A stretch of 64,000 nucleotides of DNA, from NCBI RefSeq assembly GCF_015354615.1, contig NZ_JACAVQ010000001.1, forward strand, positions 558,001 to 622,000, given 5' to 3'. The translations under genes were made by a program, and so were the position numbers. How positions within the stretch are numbered: position 1 is the stretch's first letter; each line of letters begins with the position of its first letter. The notes below the pieces were generated by a model. The model saw nothing but the letters and a program-made list of their open reading frames with translations. It was not told the DNA's origin and did not search any database. Below, one piece after another: positions 9,768-21,822 of the stretch. The stretch comes from Aliidiomarina indica (GTDB lineage Bacteria; Pseudomonadota; Gammaproteobacteria; Enterobacterales; Alteromonadaceae).

Positions 9768-10241
9768 TTATTCGCCACCGGATAGGCGCCATTTCATCGC
9801 CACGACAAACCCCATACTCGCCGCAAATAACCCACCTGCCAAGTGTGTAAGGCCACTCACAACAACCAGTGCCTGATTTGATATAGCATAGGCGTGCTCG
9901 TGCCATGACCAAAGATTGACAAGCTCATAGGTAAACGCGGAAAAGGTTGTAAACGAGCCGAAAAACCCCGCTCCCATGACGATCAACCAGGTTTCTCGCG
10001 CGTTTTCTGACCGTTGCGATTGACTTGCATACAGACCCACGATGAGTCCTAATCCGAAACTGCCTACTATGTTAACGATCAGTGTCGCAAAAGGGAAATT
10101 TCCTTGCATCTGGATCGTGGTGAAATCCAAGCCCTGGCCATGAATCGCCGAAGCGATAAGTACGCGACATACCGCGCCAAGGGCGCCACCGACCATCACT
10201 GCGCCTGAAAGCACGAGTATGCGGCGCAACGACTTATCCAT
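9768..10241 (-). CDS. crcB: Fluoride channel FluC/CrcB, second copy
   Basis: 157 aa, four membrane helices, family of dual-topology fluoride exporters that dimerise to form two antiparallel pores. Family motifs: GGALGAVCRVL (about residues 18-28), VNIVGSFGLG, and GFFGSFTTFSAF with the phenylalanines that line the fluoride path. The N-terminus carries extra basic residues (MDKSLRR), and the protein is longer than its neighbour. It overlaps the upstream fluC copy by 8 bp. The two copies differ enough to be old paralogues and may form a heterodimer. Confidence 0.88.
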   Translation of the reverse strand: MDKSLRRILVLSGAVMVGGALGAVCRVLIASAIHGQGLDFTTIQMQGNFPFATLIVNIVGSFGLGLIVGLYASQSQRSENARETWLIVMGAGFFGSFTTFSAFTYELVNLWSWHEHAYAISNQALVVVSGLTHLAGGLFAASMGFVVAMKWRLSGGE

Positions 10242-10641
10242 ACATCACCGTTCCACCGACGATATAGCCGATAATCAAACCTGCAACGCTGCCCAGCACA
10301 CTTGCCAACATGTACAACAATGCTCGAACCCAATAGGTTGGCACAAGGCCACGAAGCTCAACTGCAAACGCAGAAAAAGTAGTAAATCCCCCGACAAACC
10401 CGAGCTCTAACATGGCGTAACTAGACCAATTTATCTCATTGTCGCCACAGGGCATGCTCTGGTAATAACTGGATATGGCCAAGCCAATGCCGAGTATGAT
10501 ACTCCCCACAACATTTACCGTTAATGTCGCAGGAATCGCCGTTCCCCAGCGCCAGGCACTAAAGCGACTTAGCCAAAAACGTAAGAGCGCACCAAGGGAA
10601 CCCCCTATCGCAACGAGCAGCCATAGCGCCACTAAGCTCAT
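10234..10641 (-). CDS. crcB: Fluoride channel FluC/CrcB, first copy
   Basis: 135 aa, four membrane helices. Motifs [12 protein letters not shown] near the N-terminus, [10 protein letters not shown] in helix 2 and [12 protein letters not shown] in helix 3 are those of FluC. It overlaps rarA by 4 bp (ATGA) and the second fluC by 8 bp, so rarA, fluC and fluC are translated in a coupled chain. No fluoride riboswitch is evident just upstream because the start lies inside rarA. Confidence 0.88.
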   Translation of the reverse strand: MSLVALWLLVAIGGSLGALLRFWLSRFSAWRWGTAIPATLTVNVVGSIILGIGLAISSYYQSMPCGDNEINWSSYAMLELGFVGGFTTFSAFAVELRGLVPTYWVRALLYMLASVLGSVAGLIIGYIVGGTVMYG

Positions 10642-11981
10642 GACTCTTCCCCGCGACGCCAGTTACTTGCTTGATCAAGCGCGTTTAACCGCTCTAGCTT
10701 TTCTTTGATTTTGCTTTCTAAGCCGCGCTCTGCAGGTTGATAGTAGCGTTCGTTCGCTAGCTCTGGGGGTAAATAGGTTTCACCGGCCACATAGGCATTC
10801 GGATGATTGTGGGCATACTGATATTCAGCGCCGAAACCTTCCTCTTTATGTACTTTGGTGGGCGCATTACGAAGATGTTCAGGTACCGGATAGGAGGGCC
10901 CGTCTTTAGCCAGCGCAAGCATTTGATTAAATGCACTATAGACCGCATTACTTTTGGCGGCGCAGGCGCAATAGATGGTGGCTTGTGCTATCGCCCGCTC
11001 ACCCTCAGCTGGCCCCACTCGTTGAAAGGTATCCCATGCGTTTAAGGCAATCTCAAGGGCCCGTGGATCCGCATTGCCAATGTCTTCCGAGGCAATTGCC
11101 AGCAAACGCCGCGCGACAATCAAGGGATCGCCCCCGCCCGCAAGAATACGACAATACCAGTACAATGCACCATCCGGCGAGGAGCCGCGCACTGATTTAT
11201 GAAAGGCAGACAGCAAATCGTAATAAAGATCACCCTGGCGATCAAAAGCAGTGCCCTTCTCACCTACAATTTCAGCGAGTTTCGCCGCCGATAACGGCTG
11301 ATCAGGTGTCGCAAAGTCGGCCGCGATTTCTAAGTAGTTGAGTAAACGGCGCGCATCTCCTTCGGCGCTGCGCAGCAAATATGCTTGGGCGTCTTCCGAG
11401 AGCATGAGGTCACGGTCTGCCAGTCCTCTTTCCCTATCGGTCAGCGCTTGCTGCATGATGTGCGCTAACTCTTGCTCGCTTAAAGGCGTTAAGCGGTACA
11501 CTCGGGCACGACTTAATAGCGCATTATTTAATGCGAAACCGGGGTTTTCCGTGGTCGCTCCAACAAACAGAATCGTGCCATCTTCGATATAGGGTAAAAA
11601 TGCGTCTTGCTGACTCTTATTAAACCGGTGAACTTCATCAACAAACAGCAAGGTACGTTGAACAGGCCGTCGCTGCTTTGCTTCATCGATGGCGGCGCGA
11701 ATATCTTTCACGCCTGATGTTACCGCAGAAAGTCGACTCACATGAGCATCTGCAGAACGGGCAAAAAGTTCAGCTAAGGTGGTTTTTCCGGTGCCCGGCG
11801 GGCCCCATAGAATCATCGAATGGAGCTGGCCCTGCTCCACTGCAATACGCAGGGGTTTATCAGGGCCGAGGATGTGGCTTTGGCCAATGTACTCGCTAAT
11901 ATGACGCGGGCGCATACGCGCCGCTAACGGCATACTGTCGAGTGCGGGGGATGCATCACTCATAAAATCAATTTGTCGCAC
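10638..11981 (-). CDS. rarA: Replication-associated recombination protein RarA (MgsA)
   Basis: 447 aa AAA+ ATPase of the clamp-loader-like RarA/WRNIP1 family that acts at stalled forks. Walker [16 protein letters not shown] (about residues 60-74), Walker [21 protein letters not shown], sensor 1 GATTENPGF, and the C-terminal tetramerisation domain ([25 protein letters not shown]). The listed start is a GTG at 11981, 9 bp after lolA. An ATG at 11963 is a reasonable alternative giving 441 aa; neither has a strong ribosome site. Confidence 0.94.
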   Translation of the reverse strand: MRQIDFMSDASPALDSMPLAARMRPRHISEYIGQSHILGPDKPLRIAVEQGQLHSMILWGPPGTGKTTLAELFARSADAHVSRLSAVTSGVKDIRAAIDEAKQRRPVQRTLLFVDEVHRFNKSQQDAFLPYIEDGTILFVGATTENPGFALNNALLSRARVYRLTPLSEQELAHIMQQALTDRERGLADRDLMLSEDAQAYLLRSAEGDARRLLNYLEIAADFATPDQPLSAAKLAEIVGEKGTAFDRQGDLYYDLLSAFHKSVRGSSPDGALYWYCRILAGGGDPLIVARRLLAIASEDIGNADPRALEIALNAWDTFQRVGPAEGERAIAQATIYCACAAKSNAVYSAFNQMLALAKDGPSYPVPEHLRNAPTKVHKEEGFGAEYQYAHNHPNAYVAGETYLPPELANERYYQPAERGLESKIKEKLERLNALDQASNWRRGEES

Positions 11982-11990
11982 TGGTGCTAA

Positions 11991-12674
11991 TTAGTCCCGT
12001 TGATCGTCAATGTCAGTGCCCTCTGGGATGGAAAAAATAAACGCTTGTGCCGGCAGCGGTTGATTTTTTTGCATATCCTGTAAACTAAATACGCTGCGCT
12101 GGCCGTGCCCATCTTCCAGAATTAGTTTATAAAGCATATCTTGAACCGCTGGGTCATCACTGACCGCATCCAAAAACGCCAAATGAAGAACGCTTCCCAT
12201 GCCTGCAGCAGCTTTATCGCTATCTTCCACGGTCCAGAGCTTCTTGCCGTCATAACTTACCGAAAACGCATCCCAGTTTGCCTGTTCTGCATCGAGCAGT
12301 AATAACAGCGGATTGGCTTGCATCGCTTCAGATTGGCGAAACAGGGTGACTTGTTCAATAAAGGGATTGTAATACCAAAGTGTTTCACCGTCGGCAACCA
12401 GTGTCGATTCATCGGGTGCATCTGTAACCCAACGCAGCTTTGCTGGACGCTCCAAGTAGAAATAACCGGTGCCTTCTTGAATCAATTCATCACCATCGTA
12501 CACTTCTTGAATGAACTCACCTTGGAAGGTATTTAAATTCGCAAGCTTCGCCTGCAACGCCCTTTTCGGATCCTCTGTGGCGGTGTCCGCAGTTGCAGTT
12601 TGTAGCAATAAGAGTGCTGGAACAGTGATCAGCCATAGGCGCTTCAACACCCATGAATTCCCGATGTACGCCAT
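11991..12674 (-). CDS. lolA: Outer-membrane lipoprotein carrier protein LolA
   Basis: 227 aa periplasmic chaperone that ferries lipoproteins from LolCDE to LolB. The ATG at 12674 is preferred over an in-frame start at 12716 because GAGGGA lies about 5 bp upstream and it gives a clean signal peptide (VLKRLWLITVPALLLLQTATADT). The mature protein shows LolA features: LNTFQGEFIQEVYDG, GTGYFYLERPAKLRWV, ETLWYYNPFIEQVT. It lies between ftsK (about 55 bp upstream) and rarA, as in E. coli. Confidence 0.94.
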   Translation of the reverse strand: MAYIGNSWVLKRLWLITVPALLLLQTATADTATEDPKRALQAKLANLNTFQGEFIQEVYDGDELIQEGTGYFYLERPAKLRWVTDAPDESTLVADGETLWYYNPFIEQVTLFRQSEAMQANPLLLLLDAEQANWDAFSVSYDGKKLWTVEDSDKAAAGMGSVLHLAFLDAVSDDPAVQDMLYKLILEDGHGQRSVFSLQDMQKNQPLPAQAFIFSIPEGTDIDDQRD

Positions 12675-12729
12675 AAATCCCTCGGTTTTAATTTCGTTGT
12701 CTATCGCTATCACCAACGTGTTGCGTTGG

Positions 12730-15291
12730 CTACGATGGTTTCGGTGCGATTACTTCTCTCGCACCGTTGTGTCCTGCTGCAGATACGACACCAGAATGTT
12801 CCATTTGTTCGACAATGCGTGCAGCACGATTGTAACCAATCCTAAATTTTCGCTGGACGCTAGATACCGATACTCGGCGTGTTTCCGTCACAAAGGCTAC
12901 CGCTTCGTCATATAAAGGATCAGACTCGCCATCCGGGTCTCCTGACTCCCCCGGTAACAAACCTTCTTCCCCTTGATCGCCACTAAGAATTTCATCGATA
13001 TAGTTGGGGCGACCACGGGCCTTCCAATCGCCCACCACCGCATGCACTTCATGATCGTCAACAAAGGCGCCGTGGATACGCACAGGCACGCCTGAACCCG
13101 GCGGCATATAGAGCATATCCCCTTGTCCAAGCAAGTGCTCAGCACCGCTTTGATCAAGAATGGTGCGCGAATCAATCTTGGATGACACTTGAAATGAAAT
13201 CCGAGTCGGAATATTGGCCTTTATCAAGCCTGTAATCACATCAACCGAAGGCCGTTGTGTAGCAAGAATTAAATGAATCCCCGCTGCCCGCGCTTTTTGG
13301 GCAATGCGTGCAATCAACTCTTCCACTTTCTTGCCGACAATCATCATCATGTCAGCGAGCTCATCCACCACCACGACTATGTAAGGAAGCTTTTCCAACT
13401 CCGGTGGAAACTCATCCATACTATCTCCTGGCTTCCAGATAGGATCTTTGAGAGGTTCCCCACTCGCAGCGGCTTCTGCTACTTTCTGGTTATAACCTTT
13501 TAAGTTACGCACTCCTAAGGCCGACATCAGCTTGTAGCGACGTTCCATCTCACCGACGCACCAACGCAACGCGTTCGCCGCATCTTTCATATCGGTCACT
13601 ACTTCAGTTAATAGATGAGGAATGCCATCGTACACGGAGAGTTCGAGCATTTTCGGGTCGATCATAATCATGCGTACGTCTTCAGGCTGGGATTTATACA
13701 GCATACTGAGAATCATGACGTTAATACCCACCGATTTCCCTGAACCGGTCGTACCTGCGACCAACAAGTGTGGCATTTTCGCTAAATCAACGGTAACCGG
13801 CTTTCCGGCGATATCCTTACCCAACACCATGGATAACGGCGATCCTGATTTAGCGAAACTCTCACTCTCAAGCACTTCACTTAAGCGCACGATCTCCCGA
13901 TTTTTATTCGGTAACTCCAATCCAACATACGATTTACCCGGAATCACTTCGACAACCCGGACCGCAATCGCCGACAGTGAGCGCGCAATATCCTTAGACA
14001 AATTCGAAATTTTACTGACTTTTACCCCTGGGGCTAAATCCAGCTCGAACCGGGTAACCACAGGTCCAGGTTGTACTCCTGCCACTTGCACATCGACACC
14101 GAAATCTTTGAGCACCGATTCTACCGTCCGGCTTACTTGGTCGAGCTCTTCCTGGCTAATTGGGTTGGTGGTACGGTTGGCCCGATCCAGCAATGCTATG
14201 GAAGGCAGCTCGGATACCCACTCTGGGCGTTCCTCGGCACTACTTGCCGTTGTTTTCTTGGCAAACTGTTTCGGTGCCACAGTTGAAGCTGCTGGCTTTT
14301 TCGGCGTTGCTGGCTGATCAGGCGTAAAGGGTACGTCATCATCGATATCTTCCCACAGCGCATCTTCGTCAATATCAGGCTCAGTGCGGGTCGATATCGA
14401 CGGCAGATCTTCGGGCTCAGATTGCATCGGCTCGCGGCCAAGTGGCAAATCATCCCAATCGTCTGCATCGTCTGTGGCCTCAGACCGTTCTGCCTTTCCT
14501 TCTTTGCTTTTTCCAAGAAAGAATAATCCAGCAATACCGGAACCGAGTCGCGACCAAAAGCTTGGCTTATGACGCACGTCGTCATCATCCGCATCCTCAT
14601 CGGCGTCATCGTCGCTATGAGCGCGCTCTTGATTTGAGCTAAGTTGCTTTTGCGCCTTACGATTATCGGTAACCGCTGATTTTGCAGCCGCTGGTTTGTC
14701 GGACCCTGAAAACCATCCTTTGATGGTTTGGAAAAACCAGGTAACGGTAGCAATGGTATATGCGCCGATACGATCAATAAGTACAAACCATGATAACCCA
14801 GTGACTAAGGTAATCCCTGTCAACACAAAGGTCAGCAGAATTAAGGTGGTGCCAATCAAACTAAAGTAAGGCAGCATGGCGCCAGTAATCACGTCGCCAA
14901 CTAAGCCGCCAGCAGAGTAAAATTCAATGCTCGACAGATTTAACGTGGCAAGTCCGGTGCTTCCTGCCAGAAACAGTAAGATCCCGATCAAGCGCAAGCC
15001 AAGGCTTAAATAATCAAGACTTAATAATTGGCGTGGCCGGTGGAACATCACATAACCAAAGCCAGCCACAACAAAAGGCATGCTGTAGGCCATAATACCG
15101 AGGGCAAACAACAGAATGTCGGCAAACCAAGCGCCAATTGCTCCGGCTGCATTCTGAATGTCTTGTGTATGACCGGTTTGTGACCAACCGGGATCTGCCG
15201 GACTATGTGTCAGTAATGCGGTCAGCAAGAAGATTGCTAACGCACCGCACAGAATCAAGCCGGTTTCCAGTAATCGCTGTACGCCTGTCAT
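12730..15291 (-). CDS. ftsK: DNA translocase FtsK
   Basis: 853 aa, shorter than E. coli FtsK (1329 aa) because the linker is reduced. N-terminal domain with four or more membrane helices (residues about 10-190) anchors it at the septum. A charged acidic linker ([12 protein letters not shown]) follows at about residues 225-345. The RecA-like motor has Walker [11 protein letters not shown] at about residue 514 and Walker [12 protein letters not shown]. The C-terminal winged-helix gamma domain ([31 protein letters not shown]) recognises KOPS and activates XerCD. It heads the lolA-rarA-fluC-serS run. Confidence 0.96.
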   Translation of the reverse strand: MTGVQRLLETGLILCGALAIFLLTALLTHSPADPGWSQTGHTQDIQNAAGAIGAWFADILLFALGIMAYSMPFVVAGFGYVMFHRPRQLLSLDYLSLGLRLIGILLFLAGSTGLATLNLSSIEFYSAGGLVGDVITGAMLPYFSLIGTTLILLTFVLTGITLVTGLSWFVLIDRIGAYTIATVTWFFQTIKGWFSGSDKPAAAKSAVTDNRKAQKQLSSNQERAHSDDDADEDADDDDVRHKPSFWSRLGSGIAGLFFLGKSKEGKAERSEATDDADDWDDLPLGREPMQSEPEDLPSISTRTEPDIDEDALWEDIDDDVPFTPDQPATPKKPAASTVAPKQFAKKTTASSAEERPEWVSELPSIALLDRANRTTNPISQEELDQVSRTVESVLKDFGVDVQVAGVQPGPVVTRFELDLAPGVKVSKISNLSKDIARSLSAIAVRVVEVIPGKSYVGLELPNKNREIVRLSEVLESESFAKSGSPLSMVLGKDIAGKPVTVDLAKMPHLLVAGTTGSGKSVGINVMILSMLYKSQPEDVRMIMIDPKMLELSVYDGIPHLLTEVVTDMKDAANALRWCVGEMERRYKLMSALGVRNLKGYNQKVAEAAASGEPLKDPIWKPGDSMDEFPPELEKLPYIVVVVDELADMMMIVGKKVEELIARIAQKARAAGIHLILATQRPSVDVITGLIKANIPTRISFQVSSKIDSRTILDQSGAEHLLGQGDMLYMPPGSGVPVRIHGAFVDDHEVHAVVGDWKARGRPNYIDEILSGDQGEEGLLPGESGDPDGESDPLYDEAVAFVTETRRVSVSSVQRKFRIGYNRAARIVEQMEHSGVVSAAGHNGAREVIAPKPS

Positions 15292-15474
15292 AGTGCTCCG
15301 TATCTTTATTGTTGTCTTTCAATCGGACTCGGCACGGCCTGATGCTATGCCGTTTTGACCTTTGTTTTTATCGTATTCAATCGCCAATGTAACTGGATTT
15401 CCGCTATTTTTACGGTTTACCCAGGGCGCAACGAAACAAGCATAAATCTGATTGTAACTAATTTCCTACTGAAT

Positions 15475-15954
15475 TCAGCCTTTAATCACTACTTTATTTT
15501 CTTGTTTCACTGCTTCCATCACCACATAGGTTCGCGATTCATTTACCCCCGGCATGTTTAGCAGTGTCTCTCCCAACAACTTGCGGTAGGCAGCCATATC
15601 CGCCACTCGGGCTTTTAACAGAAAATCGAAGTCGCCAGAGACTAAGTGACACTCCAGTATCTCTTCGGTTTTGCGGGCAGCATCACTAAACTCGGCAAAA
15701 ACATCAGACGAGGTCTTACTCAGAGTGATCTCGACAAATACAAGTAACGGCGTCCCTAGCTTATCTGGGTCGATACGGGCATTGTAGCCTTTAATCACGC
15801 CATCACGCTCAAGCTTACGCACTCGTTCTAGACATGGTGTCGGGCTTAAGCCAACCTCTCGCGCCAGCGCAACATTCGATATACGCCCTCGCTCTTGTAA
15901 AATGCGCAGAATCTTCCGGTCGATTCTATCAATAGTGACTTTTTCTTTACTCAT
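15475..15954 (-). CDS. lrp: Leucine-responsive regulatory protein
   Basis: 159 aa, near identical in architecture to E. coli Lrp (164 aa). N-terminal helix-turn-helix (LDRIDRKILRILQERGRISNVALAREVGLSPTPC pattern, residues about 8-45) and a C-terminal RAM effector domain (LVFVEITLSK, ECHLVSGDFDFLLKAR). It is transcribed divergently from alanine dehydrogenase (186-bp gap) and in the same direction as ftsK, as in enteric bacteria. Lrp-family proteins often control neighbouring ald genes in response to alanine, so the shared AT-rich intergenic region probably contains its sites. Confidence 0.95.
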   Translation of the reverse strand: MSKEKVTIDRIDRKILRILQERGRISNVALAREVGLSPTPCLERVRKLERDGVIKGYNARIDPDKLGTPLLVFVEITLSKTSSDVFAEFSDAARKTEEILECHLVSGDFDFLLKARVADMAAYRKLLGETLLNMPGVNESRTYVVMEAVKQENKVVIKG

Positions 15955-16140
15955 TCCAAAAACCAGAATTTAAAACTGTATTGTGCGATTATTTTAGCAT
16001 CTTTATCTAAATTATCACGCAAAAAAAGTAAGTCACGCCAGTTCTCCCTGCGTTATACTTTGCCCAAATTTTACCAAGGGCATGTGCGCGTTTAATCACA
16101 CCACATACGCCCTTTTCTTAAGCTCAAGAGGCGTTTTCTT

Positions 16141-17268
16141 ATGTTGATTGGTGTACCTAAAGAAATTAAAAACCATGAATACCGTATCGGCTTATCACCT
16201 GCGGCAGTCCGTGAATATGTTGAACACGGTCATGACGTAATGGTTCAGCGCGATGGCGGTGTGGCCATTGGGTTTACCAATGAAGACTATGAAGCTGCTG
16301 GCGCGCGCATTATCGATACACCAGAAGAAATTTTCGCAACAGCGGATATGATCGTGAAGGTAAAAGAGCCCCAGCCGAACGAGTGCAAGATGTTACGTGA
16401 AGGTCAAATCCTTTACACCTACCTGCACCTTGCACCTGATCCTGAGCAAACGCGCTTATTGGCGGAAGCTGGCGTAACTGCGATTGCTTATGAAACTGTG
16501 ACTGACAACCGCGGTGGTTTGCCATTGCTCGCACCCATGAGCGAAGTTGCGGGTCGTATGTCAATTCAAGCGGGCGCCCATCATTTGGAAAAAGCGAATG
16601 GCGGCTCGGGTACGTTACTTGGCGGCGTGCCAGGCGTTGCTCCAGGCAAAGTGTTGATTATCGGGGGTGGTGTTGTAGGTACCCAAGCGGCCAAAATGGC
16701 TATTGGTATGGGCGCAAATGTGACTATTTTGGATCGCTCTTTACCTCGCTTACGTGAACTGGACGATATCTTTGGCGGTCGCGTGAAAACCGTTTACTCA
16801 ACAGTTGATGCCATTGACCTCTATTCACGTGAAGCGGATTTGGTTGTAGGTGCTGTGCTTATTCCTGGTGCTGCTGCTCCAAAACTACTCACCCGTGAAC
16901 ACATCAAAAACATGAAGCCAGGTTCGGTTCTCGTAGATGTTGCCATCGATCAGGGGGGCTGTTTTGAAACCTCAAAGGCAACAACACATCAAGATCCAAC
17001 CTACATTGTGGATGAAGTAGTTCATTACTGTGTAGCTAACATGCCAGGCGGTGTTGCGCGCACATCGACGATTGCCTTAAACAACGCCACCCTGCCTCAT
17101 GGTTTGGCGCTGGCAAATAAAGGCCTTACTGCGTTAGAAAATGACGCAAACCTGCGCAATGGTTTGAACATGCACAAAGGCTATATCACCTATAAGGCAG
17201 TGCACGATGATCTAGGCGCGAAACTTGGCCTTGAGTATCTCGAGCCACTTTCTGCGATTAAAATCTAG
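16141..17268 (+). CDS. ald: Alanine dehydrogenase
   Basis: 375 aa NAD-dependent enzyme interconverting L-alanine with pyruvate plus ammonia. N-terminal substrate domain [20 protein letters not shown] with catalytic Lys and the conserved His in YLHLAPD (about residue 96). Rossmann glycine motif [12 protein letters not shown] at about residues 172-183 and [14 protein letters not shown] further on. Divergent from lrp. A weak hairpin follows the stop. Role: alanine catabolism, consistent with amino-acid-based growth. Confidence 0.96.
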   Translation: MLIGVPKEIKNHEYRIGLSPAAVREYVEHGHDVMVQRDGGVAIGFTNEDYEAAGARIIDTPEEIFATADMIVKVKEPQPNECKMLREGQILYTYLHLAPDPEQTRLLAEAGVTAIAYETVTDNRGGLPLLAPMSEVAGRMSIQAGAHHLEKANGGSGTLLGGVPGVAPGKVLIIGGGVVGTQAAKMAIGMGANVTILDRSLPRLRELDDIFGGRVKTVYSTVDAIDLYSREADLVVGAVLIPGAAAPKLLTREHIKNMKPGSVLVDVAIDQGGCFETSKATTHQDPTYIVDEVVHYCVANMPGGVARTSTIALNNATLPHGLALANKGLTALENDANLRNGLNMHKGYITYKAVHDDLGAKLGLEYLEPLSAIKI

Positions 17269-17277
17269 GTAAACCAG

Positions 17278-17303
17278 AGAGCCGGCATACGCCGGCTCTT
17301 TAC
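17278..17303 (+). terminator. Weak terminator after ald
   Basis: AGAGCCGGC-ATAC-GCCGGCTCT gives a perfect 9-bp GC-rich stem, but the T run is only three bases. Confidence 0.6.
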
Positions 17304-17349
17304 GCATTTGTAACAACTCCCTACAATAGCGGTCCTTATTTATTCTTAA

Positions 17350-18354
<1,005 letters not shown>

Positions 18355-18359
18355 GCAAA

Positions 18360-18391
18360 TGATGGCCTGCTATTGCAGGCCATTTTTTTGT
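18360..18391 (+). terminator. Terminator after trxB
   Basis: TGATGGCCTGC-TATT-GCAGGCCATTTTTTT, 9-10 bp stem and seven T, between trxB and aat. The in-frame upstream extension of aat (TTG at 18373) lies inside this hairpin, which argues for the later aat start. Confidence 0.9.
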
Positions 18392-18402
18392 CGGAACCGG
18401 TT

Positions 18403-19137
18403 ATGAACCTCACCGATATTCCTGAACTTAATGCGGACCCCTTTTCCCCCTTCCCCGCGCCCCACGCAGCAGGCGACCGCCATGGCGGGCTCATTGCGCA
18501 GGGTGGTTGTTTGTCAGCACAGCGCATACTCAACGCTTACAAACAGGGTGTTTTCCCATGGTTCTCGGAAGGCGATCCCTTGCTTTGGTGGAACCCGGTC
18601 GTGCGTGCGGTACTTTTGCCTGAGCAAATGCGCTGTAATCGTAGCTTTCGTAAGTTTCTCAAGAAATGTGATTATCAGGTCACGTTAAATAACAATTTTG
18701 CAGAGGTAATACATCTGTGTGCATCGGTACCGCGAGGCCCTGACAACGGCACGTGGATTACCCCACAGATGTGTCAGGCTTATATTCAGCTACACCAGCA
18801 AGGACATGCCCATTCCGTTGAGGTATGGCAAAACGGCCAGCTGATCGGTGGCTTATACGGTATTCTTGTCGGCAGCGTGTTTGCAGGAGAGAGCATGTTT
18901 TCCTTGCAACCGAATGCATCGAAATTGGCTTTAGTGGCACTTATCCAAGCATTGTGGCCTCACGGCTTGCGTTTGATCGATTGCCAAATCATGAATGACC
19001 ATCTCGAAAGCTTGGGCGCACAACACGTCCATCGCGAAGATTACGTTAGCTATTTACGTGAGGATTTTGTGCAAATTCCTGCTAAAATTTTACAACCGCA
19101 GAAATTGAATTTCTCAGATGTTGGCATTCCTTGTTAA
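18403..19137 (+). CDS. aat: Leucyl/phenylalanyl-tRNA--protein transferase
   Basis: 244 aa from the ATG at 18403 (GGAACCGG just upstream). The enzyme adds Leu or Phe to proteins with N-terminal Arg or Lys, marking them for ClpS-ClpAP. Conserved family blocks are visible: GLIAQGGCLSAQRILNAYKQGVFPWF, PLLWWNPVVRAVL, TWITPQMCQAYIQLHQQGHAHSVEVW, GGLYGILVGSVFAGESMFS, and LIDCQIMNDHLESLGA. With clpS and clpA 2-3 kb away it completes the N-degron branch. 58 bp before infA. Confidence 0.96.
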   Translation: MNLTDIPELNADPFSPFPAPHAAGDRHGGLIAQGGCLSAQRILNAYKQGVFPWFSEGDPLLWWNPVVRAVLLPEQMRCNRSFRKFLKKCDYQVTLNNNFAEVIHLCASVPRGPDNGTWITPQMCQAYIQLHQQGHAHSVEVWQNGQLIGGLYGILVGSVFAGESMFSLQPNASKLALVALIQALWPHGLRLIDCQIMNDHLESLGAQHVHREDYVSYLREDFVQIPAKILQPQKLNFSDVGIPC

Positions 19138-19147
19138 AAAGCGGTAA

Positions 19148-19414
<267 letters not shown>

Positions 19415-19456
19415 TCGAGCCCACGGTTCACGCCAATTAAAGTCACAAAGACAAAT

Positions 19457-19488
19457 AAAAGCCCAGCTTTCAAGAGCTGGGCTTTTTG
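19457..19488. terminator. Bidirectional terminator between infA and clpA
   Basis: AAAAGCCCAGCTTT-CAA-GAGCTGGGCTTTTT: stem of about 9 bp with A run on one side and T run on the other. It can end infA on plus and clpA on minus. Confidence 0.88.
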
Positions 19489-19541
19489 CGTGTTAGTTAT
19501 TGAACCTTGGCTCGTTTAGATAGCCAAGACCATCGGCTGTG

Positions 19542-21800
19542 TTAGCTAATGGCCTCGCTGGCATTGTCGTAAACAAAGGTGAGTTCATCACCCGCCTCGT
19601 TTAATTCGGTCAATACATTGCCACCTTGGCTTAATTTCCCGAACAAAATTTCATTGGCGAGCGGTTTCTTTAGATGTTCTTGAATGATGCGTGTCATAGG
19701 TCGCGCGCCCATGGCCCGGTCATAGCCCTTCTCAGCGAGCCAGGCAAGTGCTGCTTTTGACACTTCTAAAGACACACCCTTCTTATCCAATTGCGCTTGT
19801 AGCTCGCAGATAAACTTATCCACAACCTGCATGATAATGTCGGTATTCAGATGATTAAACCAAATAATACCGTCAAGGCGGTTGCGGAATTCTGGGGTAA
19901 ATATTTTATTGATCTCCGACAGCGCATCAAATTTGTGATCCTGCTCTTGGAAACCAATCGACTGACGCTCCGTTTCCCGCACACCCGCATTGGTGGTCAT
20001 CACCAATACCACGTTACGAAAATCGGCCTTACGTCCGTTATTATCGGTTAAGGTGCCGTTATCCATAACCTGCAATAATATATTGAAGATATCACTGTGG
20101 GCTTTTTCAATTTCATCGAGCAGTACAACACTGTAAGGGTGTTTAATCACCGCTTCTGTAAGCAAACCACCTTGCTCATAGCCTACATATCCGGGAGGCG
20201 CACCGATCAAACGGCTTACCGCATGACGTTCCATATATTCGGACATATCAAAACGGAGCAATTCCACACCCATTGCTTTGGCTAATTGCTGGGTGACCTC
20301 GGTTTTCCCAACACCCGTAGGACCTGCGAATAAAAACGAACCCACCGGTTGATGTTCACCGCCTAAACCCGAGCGTGATAACCGAATGGCTGACACTAGG
20401 CTATCAATCGCAGAGTCCTGACCAAACACCACCATTTTTAGGTTGCGGTCCAATTGCTTCAACATACTTTGGTCATTGCGTGAAACCGATTGCGCGGGTA
20501 CGCGTGCGATTCGCGCGATAATTGCTTCGATATCGGCCACGCCGACGGTCTTCTTTCGCTTTGATGGTGGCAACAGGCGTTGACTTGCCCCCGCCTCATC
20601 TAAAACATCAATCGCTTTATCGGGTAAATGGCGTTCGTTAATGTACTTTGCCGCTAACTCCGCTGCCGCACGAATCGCCGGCTGGGTGTAACGAATGCCG
20701 TGATGCGCTTCATACCTTTCGCGCAGTCCCATTAAAATACGGGTGGTATCTTCAACGGTAGGTTCGGTTACATCAATCTTCTGAAAACGGCGCACTAAGG
20801 CCCGATCTTTCTCAAAGATGTTTTTAAATTCTTGATAGGTGGTAGAACCGATGCACTTAAGATCACCGCTTGATAACAGCGGTTTTAACAGGTTTGAGGC
20901 GTCCATAACGCCGCCTGAAGCCGCCCCAGCACCGACAATGGTGTGGATCTCATCAATAAATAAAATCGCATGGGGATGCTTGCTTACTTCCTTCAGCAAG
21001 GCCTTAAAGCGTTTTTCGAAATCGCCTCGATATTTGGTACCCGCGAGCAATCCGCCCATATCTAAACTAAAGATAACCGCGTCGGATATAACTTCCGGCA
21101 CTTCATCTTTAATAATGCGATAGGCCAAACCCTCAGCAATGGCTGTTTTCCCCACCCCCGCTTCACCCACGAGTAACGGATTATTTTTGCGGCGGCGACA
21201 AAGCACCTGAACGCAGCGTTCAAGCTCCGCATCACGGCCAATTAAGGGATCAATTTTGCCCTGTTTTGCTCGCGCATTAAGGTTGACACAAAAACGTGCC
21301 AAGTAACTGGCTTCTTGATCGTCACCATCACTTTCTGGATTCTCTGCAGGTTGCGCTTTCTCTTCCTCAACCCGAGAGATGCCGTGAGAGATGAAATTAA
21401 CCACATCGAGCCGAGTTACTTCATGTTTGTTCAGTAAATATACCGCTTGCGATTCTTGCTCACTGAAAATCGCCACTAACACATTAGCGCCGGTTACTTC
21501 AGAGTTGCCCGACGATTGCACGTGGAACACCGCGCGCTGAAGAACCCGTTGAAAGCCGAGTGTTGGCTGGGTGTCATTATGCTCATCGGTATCAAATTTT
21601 GGCGTGCTGCGCTCAATATATTTTACCAGTTCATCTTTGAGCGAAGAAAAATTCACCCCACAAGCGCGCAGCGCTTCTGACGCTTCCGGATTATCGAGTA
21701 AGGCAACTAATAGATGTTCCACTGTCATGAGTTCATGCTGACGCTCGCGTGCCAGACGAAACGCATCATTCAATGAAATCTCGAGTGCTTTGTTCAGCAT
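19542..21800 (-). CDS. clpA: ATP-dependent Clp protease ATP-binding subunit ClpA
   Basis: 752 aa (E. coli 758). Hexameric AAA+ unfoldase that feeds ClpP. N-terminal double Clp_N repeat (residues 1-145) binds ClpS. D1 Walker A GEAGVGKTAIAEG (about residue 210) and D2 Walker A GPTGVGKTEVTQQ (about residue 490). The ClpP-docking IGF loop is seen in RQSIGFQEQD. The acidic linker after the N domain (EEEKAQPAENPESDGDDQ) is typical. 22 bp downstream of clpS. clpP itself is not in the window. Confidence 0.96.
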   Translation of the reverse strand: MLNKALEISLNDAFRLARERQHELMTVEHLLVALLDNPEASEALRACGVNFSSLKDELVKYIERSTPKFDTDEHNDTQPTLGFQRVLQRAVFHVQSSGNSEVTGANVLVAIFSEQESQAVYLLNKHEVTRLDVVNFISHGISRVEEEKAQPAENPESDGDDQEASYLARFCVNLNARAKQGKIDPLIGRDAELERCVQVLCRRRKNNPLLVGEAGVGKTAIAEGLAYRIIKDEVPEVISDAVIFSLDMGGLLAGTKYRGDFEKRFKALLKEVSKHPHAILFIDEIHTIVGAGAASGGVMDASNLLKPLLSSGDLKCIGSTTYQEFKNIFEKDRALVRRFQKIDVTEPTVEDTTRILMGLRERYEAHHGIRYTQPAIRAAAELAAKYINERHLPDKAIDVLDEAGASQRLLPPSKRKKTVGVADIEAIIARIARVPAQSVSRNDQSMLKQLDRNLKMVVFGQDSAIDSLVSAIRLSRSGLGGEHQPVGSFLFAGPTGVGKTEVTQQLAKAMGVELLRFDMSEYMERHAVSRLIGAPPGYVGYEQGGLLTEAVIKHPYSVVLLDEIEKAHSDIFNILLQVMDNGTLTDNNGRKADFRNVVLVMTTNAGVRETERQSIGFQEQDHKFDALSEINKIFTPEFRNRLDGIIWFNHLNTDIIMQVVDKFICELQAQLDKKGVSLEVSKAALAWLAEKGYDRAMGARPMTRIIQEHLKKPLANEILFGKLSQGGNVLTELNEAGDELTFVYDNASEAIS

Positions 21801-21822
21801 ACAACTCTCCTTACTTCACAAA

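Noticed and set aside
10642-10700. Fluoride riboswitch upstream of the fluC pair
   Set aside because: The region lies inside rarA coding sequence and shows no recognisable riboswitch fold.
13622-14317. 231-aa plus-strand ORF opposite ftsK
   Set aside because: It is the reverse of a clearly coding ftsK region and resembles no family.
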